NCBI GenBank assembly: GCA_015698045.1
Contig: BLAL01000244.1
Coordinates: 558,001-622,000, forward strand
Direction of reading: 5' to 3'
DNA length: 64,000 bases
From: Rhizophagus clarus
Lineage: Eukaryota > Glomeromycota > Glomeromycetes > Glomerales > Glomeraceae
Shown: in pieces, positions 11,217 to 23,169 of the stretch
Layout: the number at the start of each line of letters is the position of its first letter
Position numbering within the stretch: position 1 is the first letter of the stretch
Notes under the pieces: model-generated
What the model saw: the letters and a program-made list of their open reading frames with translations, nothing else
Told to the model about the DNA's origin: nothing
Databases searched by the model: none
Position numbers and translations under genes: made by a program

Positions 11217-14200
11217 ACCGACTTCATTAGCGGCAAGTAAAATTTTCGACCTGAACATTCTTAGCACTTAGTTTTAATGATTAAAAAACATGATGGCCTT
11301 CAATATTAGTTTCTTTCATCAATCGGAAACTGATTTTTGACGACTTTGAAAATTGATGAGGTGTGTTGTTACTATCTGGTAACGGACGGATGCTTCAAAG
11401 ACAAGCGGAACAAGACTAATTGTCACCTTCATTAGCAGTGAAGTCTTAGGTAATCGTGGCATTTGAACGGTTGCGTTGATGATTGATTAATGTACGCCCT
11501 ATTCAAATTTTGTAGAATTAGATGCATTGCAATAAACACGTACCGATTTTCACCCTCAATCAGAAACGAAATGTATAGCTACCGATTTTGATGAACTTCA
11601 TTAGCGGCAAGTGTAATTTTCATTCTTAGCATTATTAGTTTTAATTAAAAACACATGGTGGCCTTCAATATTAGCTTCTGCTTTCATCAATCGGAAACTG
11701 ATTTTGACGAACTTTTGAAGATTGATGATGAGATGTGTTGTTACTATCTAGTAACGGATGCTTCAACGACAAACTAATGAAGTCTTAAGCAGCAAGTAAT
11801 CGTGCCATTTATAAGGTTGCGTTGATGATTATTAATGTACGCCCTATTCAAATTTTGTAGAATTAGATGCATTGCAACAAACACGTACCGATTTTCACCC
11901 TCAATCAGAAACGAAATGTATAGCTACCGATTTTGATGAACTTCATTAGCGGCAAGTGTAATTTTCATTCTTAGCATTATTAGTTTTAATTAAAAACACA
12001 TGGTGGCCTTCAATATTAGCTTCTGCTTTCATCAATCGGAAACTGATTTTGACGAACTTTAAGATTGATGATGAGATGTGTTGTTACTATCTAGTAACGG
12101 ATGCTTCAACGACAAACTAATGAAGTCTTAAGCAGCAAGTAATCGTGCCATTTATAAGGTTGCGTTGATGATTATTAATGTACGCCCTATTCAAATTTTG
12201 TAGAATTAGATACATTGCAACAAACACGTACCGATTTTCACCCTCAATCAGAAACGAAATGTATAGCTACCGATTTTGATGAACTTCATTAGCGGCAAGT
12301 GTAATTTTCATTCTTAGCATTATTAGTTTTAATTAAAACACATGGTGGCCTTCAATATTAGCTTCTGCTTTCATCAATCGGAAACTGATTTTGACGAACT
12401 TTAAGATTGATGATGAGATGTGTTGTTACTATCTAGTAACGGATGCTTCAACGACAAACTAATGAAGTCTTAAGCAGCAAGTAATCGTGCCATTTATAAG
12501 GTTGCGTTGATGATTATTAATGTACGCCCTATTCAAATTTTGTAGAATTAGATGCATTGCAACAAACACGTACCGATTTTCACCCTCAATCAGAAACGAA
12601 ATGTATAGCTACCAATTTTGATGAACTTCATTAGCGGCAAGTGTAATTTTCATTCTTAGCATTATTAGTTTTAATTAAAAACACATGGTGGCCTTCAATA
12701 TTAGCTTCTGCTTTCATCAATCGGAAACTGATTTTGACGAACTTTTGAAGATTGATGATGAGATGTGTTGTTACTATCTAGTAACGGATGCTTCAACGAC
12801 AAACTAATGAAGTCTTAAGCAGCAAGTAATCGTGCCATTTATAAGGTTGCGTTGATGATTGATTAACGTACGCCCTTATTCAAATTTTGTAGAATTAGCT
12901 AATCCGCTAAATCCGCCAATGCATTACAACGAACACGTACCGATTTTCAATTCTCAAATCAAACGAAATGTATAACTACTGATTTTGATGAACTTCGTTA
13001 GCGGCAAGTGTAATTTTCATTCTTAGCATTATTAGTTTTTTAATTAAAAACACATGGTGGCCTTCAATATTAGCTTCTGCTTTCTTCAATCGGAAACTGA
13101 TTTTGACGAACTTTGAAGATTGATGAGGTGTGTTGTTATTATCTAGTAACGGATGCTTCAACGACAAACTAATGAAGTCTTAAGCAGCAAGTAATCGTGC
13201 CATTTATAAGGTTGCGTTGATGATTGATTAACGTACGCCCTTATTCAAATTTTGTAGAATTAGCTAATCCGCCAAATCCGCCAATGCATTACAACGAACA
13301 CGTACCGATTTTCAATTCTCAAATCAAACGAAATGTATAACTACCGATTTTGATGAACTTCGTTAGCGGCAAGTGTAATTTTCATTCTTAGCATTATTAG
13401 TTTTTTAATTAAAAACACATGGTGGCCTTCAATATTAGCTTCTGCTTTCTTCAATCGGAAACTGATTTTGACGAACTTTGAAGATTGATGAGGTGTGTTG
13501 TTATTATCTAGTAACGGATGCTTCAACGACAAACTAATGAAGTCTTAAGCAGCAAGTAATCGTGCCATTTATAAGGTTGCGTTGATGATTGATTAACGTA
13601 CGCCCTTATTCAAATTTTGTAGAATTAGCTAATCCGCCAAATCCGCCAATGCATTACAACGAACACGTACCGATTTTCAATTCTCAAATCAAACGAAATG
13701 TATAACTACCGATTTTGATGAACTTCATTAGCGGCAAGTGAAATGTTCGACCTGATCTTCATTCTTAGCACTATTAGTTTTAATAGTCTAATAGTTAAAA
13801 CACATGGTGGCTTTCAATATTAGCTTCTGCTTTCATCAATCGGAAACTGATTTTGACGAACTTTGAAAATTGATGAGGTGTGTTGTTATTATCTAGTAAC
13901 GGATGCTTCAACGACAAACTAATGAAGTCTTAAGCAGCAAGTAATCGTGCCATTTATAAGGTTGCGTTGATTGATTGATTAACGTACGCCCTTATTTAAA
14001 TTTTGTAGAATTAGCTAATTCGCAACGCATTACAACGAACATGTAACGATTTTCAATTTGCAATCAGAAACGAATGTATAGCTACCGATTTTGATGAACT
14101 TCGTCAGTGACAAGTGAAATTTTCAACCGAACTTCATTCTTAGCATTATTAGTTTTAATAATTAAAACATGATCTTCAATTAGCTGCTTTCATCAATCGG

Positions 14201-14250
14201 AAACTCGATTTCCGACAAAATCAAAATTTGAAGATTGGTGAGCATGATGA
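11217..14250. repeat. nine tandem copies of a 343-375 bp satellite-like unit
   Basis: Taking ACCGATTTTGATGAACTTC as register, units begin at 11217, 11581, 11926, 12269, 12611, 12978, 13343, 13708 and 14083, giving spacings of 364, 345, 343, 342, 367, 365, 365 and 375. Units 2-4 form a nearly identical ~343-bp subtype and units 5-7 a ~366-bp subtype; the end units are more diverged. Recurrent words include AATCGGAAACTGATTTTGACG and GTAATCGTGCCATTTATAAG. The short open frames at 12976-13167 and 13341-13532 are the same repeat read twice and are not genes. Confidence 0.92.
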
Positions 14251-14471
14251 ATTTTTATTCCGATTTATTTCAAACAACTTGTTTGTTTTAAAGAAATTAC
14301 TTTCAAAATAATAAATTACATTTACAAATAATGACCGTACAATTAATTTTTGATATATTGGTTATAATGTAAATTAATACATTAAACGTAAAGTAGTGTA
14401 AGCTTGAATTAAGTATTATTAAATTATCAGTTAGTTTATAGTAAATTATCGGTATTTATAAAAAAAAATTT

Positions 14472-14806
14472 GGCACAAATCGCCCTTGAAAATAGTAACA
14501 ATAGGTCATAAATCAAATATCAATCGGACATCAATAGGTTACCAATCGTGTCTTTTTAAAATAGTACCAATAGGTCATAAATCAAATATCAACCGACCAT
14601 TATTAATTTACCAACCGGCTATCAATCACATTATCAATTAGGCACCAATCTGTTATCAATCGGCAACCCGATTGGTGACGGATTTTGGCGGAAATTGGGT
14701 ATCAATCGGCTACCTAGATTGGTGACTATTGAATCAATCGGCTATCAATAAGATACCCGATTGATGCCTGATTGGTGACCGATTTGACACCATTCGACCT
14801 GTGAAA
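14472..14806. mobile_element. MITE-like segment rich in ATCAATCGG words
   Basis: The right end reads TTCGACCTGTG, the complement of the CACAGGTCGAA terminus seen at 61037 and 63127. The interior is full of the alternating words CAATCGG/CCGATTG and AATAGG. The left end (CACAAATCGCC) is diverged and no 3-bp duplication is evident, so the boundaries are tentative. The preceding 14251-14471 is AT-rich with nothing recognised. Confidence 0.45.
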
Positions 14807-17800
14807 CTCCCCTCTCCCTTACCTCATTTTCAAAAGTCCAGTTATGCTTTTTGTATAGCATCCTATAATAAACAAAAAAAATAAACTAATTATTAAAGAA
14901 ATAATAAACTCTTCTTCTCTGGCCCTTCTTTACCTCATTTTCAAAACTTCGATCATACTTTCATCTGGCAACCTATAATAAATAAAAAAAAATAAACTAA
15001 TTATTAAAGAAATAATGAACTTTTCTTCTCTGGCCTTCCTTTATCTCAATTTCAAAAGCCTGATCATATTTTTGTTTAGCAACCTATAATAAAGAAAAAA
15101 AAATAAAATAAATAAATTTACTAAGAAAAAATAACGAACACCCCTTCCTACCCTCCTTTACCTCATTTTCAAAAGTCCAATCATGCTTTTTATCTGGCAA
15201 CCTATAATAATAATTATTAAAAAAATAATGAGCTCCCCTTCTCTAACCCTTCCTTACTTTAATTCCAAAGCCTGGTCATGCTTTTCATTTGGTAACCTAT
15301 AGTAAAGAAAAAAATAAAATAAAATAAATAAATTTACTAAGAAAAAATAATGAATCCCCTTTCTTTCTACCCTTCCTTACCTCATTTTCAAAAGTTTGGT
15401 CATGCTTTTTGTCTGGCAACTCTATATAAATGAAAAAAAAAAATAAATTTATATTGGCAGATTTATTTCATCATCCAAATATATTAAATTTTGTTATACA
15501 ATGTATTATAAAAGTTAAAAATATGCAATATAATAATCCAAAAAAAGTGCGTACAATTTTAAAAAATGCAATTTAGGACGATTTTAATTTTGGTCAGAAT
15601 TAACATAATTTTAGCTAGATTTAATATACCGTAACTGGTAATATAATAGTAATGATATTTAGTCAAACAAAAAAGAAAAAAACTTTAACGTTACAATCTA
15701 TAAAATCTATAATTATAAAGACAATTTCACATTTAATAATTTGTTGAATAATAATTAATATCACTATAAAAGAAAATTGTATGAAAGAAACTATATTTTA
15801 ATTAAAAGAAAAAAAATTACACCACAATGTATATATGATTTTATAAAAAAATTGAATCACAATTGCACAATTTTAACTGTAATATTAATGCTATAGTTCT
15901 GTACTTATTGCAAATACACTGCAATATATAAAAATGGAAAATACAGTAAGAAAGAATGACAAAAGAATAAAGGAAAGAAGAGATAAATGAAAAGGGATGA
16001 AAGGAAACAAAGATAATCAAAGAGAAATAAAGAAGGAACAAAAAAGATAAAGGATAGTAAAAAGAAATGAATGAAACAAAAAAAAAAAAATAAAAATAAA
16101 TAAGAAAATGAAAGAGAAATGAAAAGGAATAAAAAGAATGAAAAAAAAATAAAAGAAACGAAGATGGAATTAAAAGAAATGAAAGAAACAAATAATAAAT
16201 GAAAAAAAAACAAGGAGGAATAAAGAGAATGAAAGGAAGCAAAGAAGAAATGAAAATCAATAAAGGGAATGAAAAAAAGCAACAAAAGAAGCTAAAGAGT
16301 AATGAGAGAAATAAAAAAAGCAATGAAAGAAATCAATGATCAATGAAAGAAATGGAAAAAACAACAAAAGAAACTAAAGATAAATTAAAGAAATGAAAAA
16401 AAGTAACAAAAAAAACCAAAAATCAATGAAAGAAACCAAAAAGGTAATGAAAGAAACAATGACAAAAGGAACAAAAGATCAATGAAAGGAATAATAAAAG
16501 AAACCATAAAAGATCAATAAAAGAAACGAAAGGAACAATAAAAAAAAGAAACAAAGAAACCATGAAAATAAGAGAAATAAAAAAATGAAAAAAAAGCCAG
16601 AACACCCACCTATAGAAAAAAGAAAAAGAAAACAGTTAATATCATCTTAAAAGAAAAATAAAATAACAAGAGAAAGAGACGTAAAAGACTTACTTAAATT
16701 TTCACTCAAATGATACACATCTAAAAAAGACAGAAAGTTTAGTAAAAAAACAAGGGAAAGAATGAAAAGAAAACAAAAAAAAAGAATTAAAACTCACCTT
16801 GAATTTCCATTGAAATGGAATTAAAAACAACCACGCTTAAAAAAAAAGAACAAGTTAATAAGAGAAAAAGAAAAAAGAATAAAAGCAAAAAAAAAATTTA
16901 CCTGTTACAGCACTTAATCCCAAAGCTAAAGGTGACGCTGTTAACTAAAGAATTAAAAAAAATGATTTTTTTATTTTAAATAAAAATGTTAAAAAAAAGA
17001 TGATTATTTTATTTTAAAAAAAAATAAAAAAAAAAAATGATTATTTATTTTAAAAAAAATGTTAAAAAAAAAAAAAGATTTTTTATTTTAAAAAAAAATG
17101 TTAAAAAAAAAAATGATTATTTATTTTAAAAAAAAAATGTTAAAAAAAAAAATGATTTTTTATTTTTTAAAAAAAAAATTCCCTTCCGCTACAGTAGCTT
17201 AAGTCTAAACAAAACTACTAGCGTTAATTATCTATAATATAAAAGGTAATATCGCTTACCATTTACGATAAGCTTATCTCATAAGTTGATATAAAAAAGG
17301 GATAAATGCAGTTTTTGAACTGATATAACTGGTATTATGATCTGATTATTTGGGTAAACAAGTGGTAAACATGTAAAAAAAAATATAGCACTTCTGGCAG
17401 TTTTTTATCAGTGATAAATTCAACACTATAACAAATTATTCGGTATAAAGGCCTCACATATGACTTGCTAATCTAATCAGATAATCTGAATATCTGATCT
17501 TAAAAAAAAAATTTTTTTTTTGTGATATTGCCAGACGAAAAGCATGACCGAATTATTGGAATTTAGGTAAGAAAGAGTTTGGGAGGTATTTTCGTTAGTT
17601 TTTTTTATTTAATTAATTAGTTATTTTTTTTTTCTTTTTTGTAATATTGCTAGACAAAAAGCATCACTAGACTATTGGAATTAAGGTAAGAGAGGGTTGG
17701 GGTGGTGTTTTTCAGTTTTTTTTTATTTAATTAATTATTTTTTTTTTCTTTTTTGTAGTGTTGCTGGATGAAAAGTATGACTGGACTATTGGAATTAAGG

Positions 17801-18170
17801 TAAGGAAAGGTTGGAGTAATGTTTTTTATTAGTTTTTTTATTTAATTAATTAATTAGTAATTTTTTTTTTCTTTTTTGTAGTGTTGCCAGACGAAAAACA
17901 CTACCAGACTATTGGAATTAAGGTAAGGAAGGGTCGGATGATGTTTTTCGTTGGGTTTTTTATTTAATTAATTAATTAGTAATTTTTTTTCTTTTTTGTA
18001 GTGTTGCCAGATGAAAAGCACGATCAGACTATTGGAATTAAGGTAAGGGAGGGTTAGTGTGAATTTTTTTGTTGTTTTTTTTAATTAATTAATTATTTTT
18101 TTTTTTTTCTTTTTTGTAGTGTTGCCAGACGAAAAGTATGACTGGACTTTTGGAATTAAGGACAATTGAG
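14807..18170. repeat. foldback-type structure: inverted tandem arrays around an A-rich core
   Basis: Six units of roughly 92-123 bp at 14807-15440 (each with TTACCTCATTTTCAAAAG and a copy of TCATGCTTTT) are matched by six units of roughly 116-121 bp at 17520-18170 in the opposite orientation (each with GACGAAAAGCATGA and TATTGGAATTAAGGTAAG). Together they form long, internally repeated inverted termini around about 2 kb of core. This is the architecture of foldback elements such as Galileo. No transposase is present and I could not fix a target duplication. Confidence 0.6.
15940..16900. repeat. ~950-bp purine-rich tract
   Basis: The plus strand is almost all A and G, built from AAAG, GAAA and AATGAAAG words, with few pyrimidines. 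The long open frames on the minus strand (Phe/Ser/Leu strings at 15841-16605) are by-products of this composition. From 16970 to 17180 it passes into poly(A) blocks with repeated TGATTTTTTATTTTAAAAA words. Confidence 0.85.
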
Positions 18171-19414
18171 GTTAAGAGTATATGGTCAAGGAGATTATAG
18201 CATTCGCAAGGCTCCGTGATAACAATCATCTATCTAAAAGGCAAAGTTTTCATACTGGTAAATTTAAATATCACAAGATTTCAATATCAGTTAAGCGATT
18301 TCCCTAAGAAGAGCCTGCATGAGTTTTAAAATCATTGTTAGTTTTAAAATCATTGTCGGTAAATGATATAAAGGAAAATTCTTTGTCTCCATATTTTAAA
18401 AACAAAATTTTTAAAATTAAAAATTAATAAAAGATAATGAAAATTTTAGTTATTTCTTTATTTTCAAAATTCTTTAAATATTATAGCAAATTCATACAAA
18501 ATCCAATTATTCTTACTGCCTTATTTAATTATTTTACATCATAAAAAAGCTTTTGGAAAATAAATAATACTATTAACAACTGCAAATAACTACTATTATA
18601 TTCACAAAACTTTTATTTGCAACTGGTGTAAAAAGTGATGGGTTCTTAAAATAGTTGATGGGTTATAAAAAATCGGTATTACTTTAATTTTTAAGCATGA
18701 GTTGTAAACAATTTTTTTATTTGCTGATTATTCTACATAAGATTGATAAGATGAATGTGTAACACAATCGTATTTTGCACTGTTTATTAATTTTTTATTA
18801 AAAATTCTTAATTTAAGCTAATTCTAAGGATCGGTGTATATGTAATTGCATTTCATAAAAAAGAAAAAAAAGATTATTAGATGACTTGTATTATCTGATA
18901 ATCTAATTTGCTATTACAAAATGAAATAAAAAAAAAAATTTTTTTATCAAAAAAATTTTTTTTTTTTGATGAATTAAATATCTCTAGGTAGATAAATTTA
19001 AATAAATCGAAAGGATATTTGTTGAACAATCTGGTCAATCTAATCAATCTGGTAATACAAAACAATTTATTAAATGAACAGATATCCATTGATCTATCTG
19101 GTCAATCCTATTATACAATCTGGTCAATCTAAATCTGGTCAATTTTTGGATGAATAACTGGATATCCAGATTGATGGATTTCAGAGCATATTTCTATATA
19201 AATAAACGATAACACCTTTATTTAACGCCCAGTACAATATAATTAGAATATTACATGGACCACCCTAAATTATGTATAGTATCCCTCTTAAAAAATTTGC
19301 TAAAATTTTAAAATATCCAGATACTTTACATACAGAATTTCAATTTAAAGCTTAAAATTTTGTAAAATACTAAGGTATAATACTAAGTTTATATATAATG
19401 TATATTCCAAATAT
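18171..19414. other. AT-rich, no gene recognised
   Basis: No conserved frame is visible. AATCTGGTCAATCT-type words recur about six times between 19020 and 19150, and runs of poly(A)/poly(T) occur near 18925-18970. Confidence 0.5.
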
Positions 19415-19755
19415 ATAAAATTACCAGAACAGTCAGTTTTGGCATTTTTTTTTATTTTACATATAAAAGATACTGGAACAGTCAGTTTCAGCATTTTTTT
19501 GCATTTTTATATATATAAAAATACCAGAACAATCAGTTTCAGCATTTTTTTTTACTTTATATATAAAAAATGCCAGAACAGTTAGTTTTAGTATTTTTTA
19601 TTTCACATATAAAAGATGCTAAAACAGTTAGTTTTAATATTTTTTTTGCATTTTTATATATTATATAAAAATGTCAGAACAATCAATTTTGGCATTTTTT
19701 TTTTTACTTTACATATAAAAATGCTAGAACAGACAATTTTGGCATTTTTTTTTGT
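19415..19755. repeat. array of about seven hairpin-forming ~45-65 bp units
   Basis: Each unit has AATGCCAGAACAGTCAGTTT followed by TGGCATTTTT, so the outer halves AAAAATGCCA and TGGCATTTTT pair as a stem with the AGAACAGTCAGTT segment as loop. Paired changes such as ATACCA/AGTATT are partly compensating, but many units have lost pairing. Confidence 0.7.
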
Positions 19756-21330
19756 ATTTCACCAATCTAATTAAACCTAGGTATTATACATATATTTTAA
19801 AAATCCTGTACCCCCCTATGTATAGTATCTACCTGTATATAGTACCTCCAGATACAGGTCAAAACCCCTAAAATTTGCAAGATACCTGGGGTACTATGAT
19901 CCATAATATATGGTATACTGTAGATCATTAAAAAAAAAATGTATTTTATTATTTTAAAATAAAAAATTATTATTTTTTATGATCAGCTATATAAGATAAT
20001 TATATAATACAATTTGAATTAAAAGTTATAAAACAGAAGTCAAATTTTTTTCATCTTTTTTATTAAATTCTATAAATTCTTAATTTAGACTAATTCTGCA
20101 GATTTACATATATGCCCAGAGTGAAATAATAATATATATCACATGATTCTGATATTATTTTATAAAATAAGGTCATATTTTAAAATTAAGTAAATATAAT
20201 ATTTTCCAGTTACATTTCTCATATTATTTTATAAATACCTAGTATAAATATAATAAACATATTCAGTTATTTATAAAGTTTAGAATCTATAATGTAAAGT
20301 TATAAGTAAAATAAGTTTCTTTTAAATTAAAAATCCATTTTTTAAATAATTTTTAAGAAAAAATGCATTTATAAACAAATGTTTTTTTTTTATTGTAAAA
20401 AATTTTTTTAATAAAATCTTCAATATTTTAATATAATTGATATTTAATTACATTCATTTACTTATTTATTAACTCTAGCAGTACTTTATAATCTGAGTAC
20501 TACTATATAATATGAATAATACTATATTACTTTATAATTTGTTTGTCACTCTGTAATCTGAGTACCACTTCATTTATAATCTGTTTACTACTCTATAATC
20601 TAATAATATCTATAATCTGATTACTTTTTAAAATCTATTTACTTCCTTTTGATGGATATTTCTTTTATTTTCTGGCCATTTCTTAAAGTCTTTTTTGGTA
20701 TTCATAATTTTGTATTAATATGATTAATTACTACTTTATAATCTAATTACCACCTCTTTCCTTAATCTAATTACCCCTGTTTTTTTCTTGCTTTTACATT
20801 GTTTAAGAGTTGGGTTTTGTATTGAGAGTGCTGGCCCTCTATACTTGTTTAGGTGCCAGGTTCTTTGTTAAGGATACTCTCTTTCTGTGCCTTTTTTATG
20901 GCTAAGAAGTTAATTGTGCATTAGGACCTTTTATCTTATTTTCCATTGTAAAAAATATCGTGTTGGATGGCGCAGTAAATCCGCAGTGCATTTTCGGTTA
21001 ATTTTAGCAAGCAGTATATTTCGTCGATGTTGTTCTAGAAAGAGATTTTTTTTGGATATATGAGTTAAAACCTCGGTGATTTATATGGTTAGACTATAAT
21101 TGCTTAAAATGGGGTTAGTTTAAGCCTGCCAAACATGCTTAAAGTTCAGGGTGTATATGGTTACACTTTCGTTGAGAGAGTAGCACAATACTGTCAAATG
21201 AGTTGGCCATATATGGTAATAAAACAATAAGGAACATAAAAGAAATAAAAGCCGATTGTTCAAAATTCAGATTCAACTTTTTGCCGCCCGACATCTTTCC
21301 CAGATAGAGGTATTTTTCTTTTTAATATCA
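19756..21330. other. AT-rich, short repeats, F-box gene upstream region
   Basis: Between about 20470 and 20790 imperfect repeats of CTTTATAATCTGAGTACTAC recur some ten times. From about 20780 the composition is less extreme and the sequence to 21330 is presumably the promoter and 5' UTR of the F-box gene; no motif in it could be assigned with confidence. Confidence 0.45.
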
Positions 21331-22611
21331 ATGGTAGATGTTATTGCAAAGATCATCGAAGATTTCAGTGCCCGTGACTTACATTCGGCACTTTTGGTTA
21401 ACCGAGAATGGTGTCGAGCCACTATTCCAATGTATTGGAAGGCTCCATTCAGTTTTACAATGAAGAGGAGTACCACCGCATTGAAGATTTATGAATCGTT
21501 TCTTGAAACGGCGGAAAATTCTACGCAGCAAACGGTTCAAAAGCCTTTTTTCGATTACCCATTGTTTATCAAAGAACTCAATTATACAAACTTATTGGCT
21601 TGTTTAGAAACGTATGGAAGGGCTAGGAAAGTTGAAGCAATACTTCAAATGCTAACAAAGTATGAGATTCGCCTAAAAACTTTTATTATGGATAATACCG
21701 GTGCGAATAATGAAAGAGTTTATGGATTGTGGACGACACCATGTTATGCCTCAATGTTCAGTTCCCTCAATTACGTTGAAATACACACCCCTTTCCCCAA
21801 AAATAATGTTATGAAAACATTGGCAAAAAATTGCACTAAACTGGTATGTTAGTATCTTTAAATGTACGTACTGTACCTATAAAAAATTTCATTCTTTTAT
21901 TGACATCGTAGTACGCCTAATGGTACCTTTAAAATCATACATTTCTCTTAGTCACATTTGGATATTCATCTTCATGATACTTCCATTCCACGCTCCGAAG
22001 AATCGATCAATCATCTTAAGGAACTTTTGTCTGCTCAAACGCGTCCCTTGAACCTTCGGTTGGTATTTCCAAACGGATCTGGGAGATCGCTGCTCGAAAC
22101 ATTTCAGTCCCGGCCCGAATCCTTCAAACGTCTTGAACTTGTAAAATGGAACTTCAACGGTTGTGATTGGGAGTGGTTGAAAAGGTGTTCCAATTTGGTC
22201 GAATTTGCCATCACAAGCCCTCCACCTCAGGTTTCTAGGATTTTAGGTACTAAGAACGAAAGTCATCGTTTAAAAGTTTCGAAAAATTCAAAGATTTTGA
22301 CCGAACATTGGCATTTTGACAAAAATGACGAAATCGCTTCAAAGTTTTACTTTCACTCGGATAATAAATCTTTGATGGAATCACAACCTCCGATTATAAC
22401 TCAACCACGAGTAAACCGCCGGACAAATGATCCTAAAAAGTTACAATATATTCGTGCCAACATCGTGAGACGTATGTTTGAAGGATTCGATAATTATTCT
22501 TCAGAAGATGAAGACAATTACTTCAGTGCTTATGACGATTACGATGATGGTTATGACGAATCTCTTGGTATAAGTTACGAATCATATTTGGATTCCCAAT
22601 TTGGCTTGTAA
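21331..22611 (+). CDS. F-box protein with leucine-rich-like C-terminal region, 390 aa
   Basis: Two exons, 21331-21843 and 21952-22611, join in phase 0 across a 108-bp intron (donor GTATGT, acceptor CTCTTAG) to give NCTKL-SHLDIHLHD. The N-terminus matches an F-box (MVDVIAKIIEDFSARDLHSA then LLVNREWCRATIPMYWKAPF), which binds Skp1 in SCF ubiquitin ligases. Downstream segments (LKELLS, LNLRLVF, FKRLELVKW, CSNLVEFAI) look like degenerate leucine-rich repeats for substrate binding. The C-terminal ~60 residues are acidic and Tyr-rich (SSEDEDNYFSAYDDYDDGYD). I chose the ATG at 21331 because the F-box begins there; an upstream in-frame extension to 21256 lacks family character. F-box genes are strongly expanded in these fungi. 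Length suits the family and no disruption is seen. This is the best ordinary host gene in the window. Confidence 0.85.
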
Positions 22612-22975
22612 TTTAATACCAGATTAGATTAAAGTTTATTCTTTCTTATCAGTTATTAAATATGTACCGTATAAACAATGTGAAATTTACTCCTAGCCGG
22701 CTTAGCTATCAGCTAATAAATAAATTATCGTCTCATTTTACATGAAACTTGATAAAAAAAAAACATAAAAAGAATGCAAAAAAAAGAGAAGATTTAGAAG
22801 AATTTATTTTTGTTGTATACATTTCAGAATAATTATTTTTTACATAATTTTAATATAACAACACAGTTTTTTTTCGTGTTAGGCTGAAACAATAATTACG
22901 TCCAATTTGTCCTGGAACTAGGACGGGTTTTGATATGGGAGAAAAGCTTTTTTTTAACTTGTTCCTTTATAGTAC

Positions 22976-23169
22976 ATCCTAGTTGTCCTAGTTATCCTAG
23001 TAAAAATAAAAATTCTAAGAAAAAAAATTGACACTTCCTATATTATATTTATGGTATGTATATACTACTATGTGTATAATACAATATATGCTGGTATGCT
23101 TATAAGTAAAAGAGTAAAAAAAAAATAAGAATCTCGCATTTTTCTAGGACAACTAGGACAACTAGGATG
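22976..23169. mobile_element. ~194-bp inverted-repeat element (MITE candidate)
   Basis: Arms at 22976-23001 and 23144-23169 are inverted copies built on CATCCTAGTTGTCCTAGTT, differing at one position in 26. The arms themselves contain a repeated CCTAGTTGT. The interior is AT-rich. No clear target duplication could be read. Confidence 0.6.

Noticed and set aside
12976..13532. Two nearly identical 63-codon minus-strand frames
   Set aside because: They are the same place in two adjacent satellite units and are absent from the other units.
15841..16605. Long minus-strand frames rich in Phe, Leu and Ser (membrane-protein-like)
   Set aside because: They arise from the purine-rich tract read on the other strand; no start context, domain or conserved composition.
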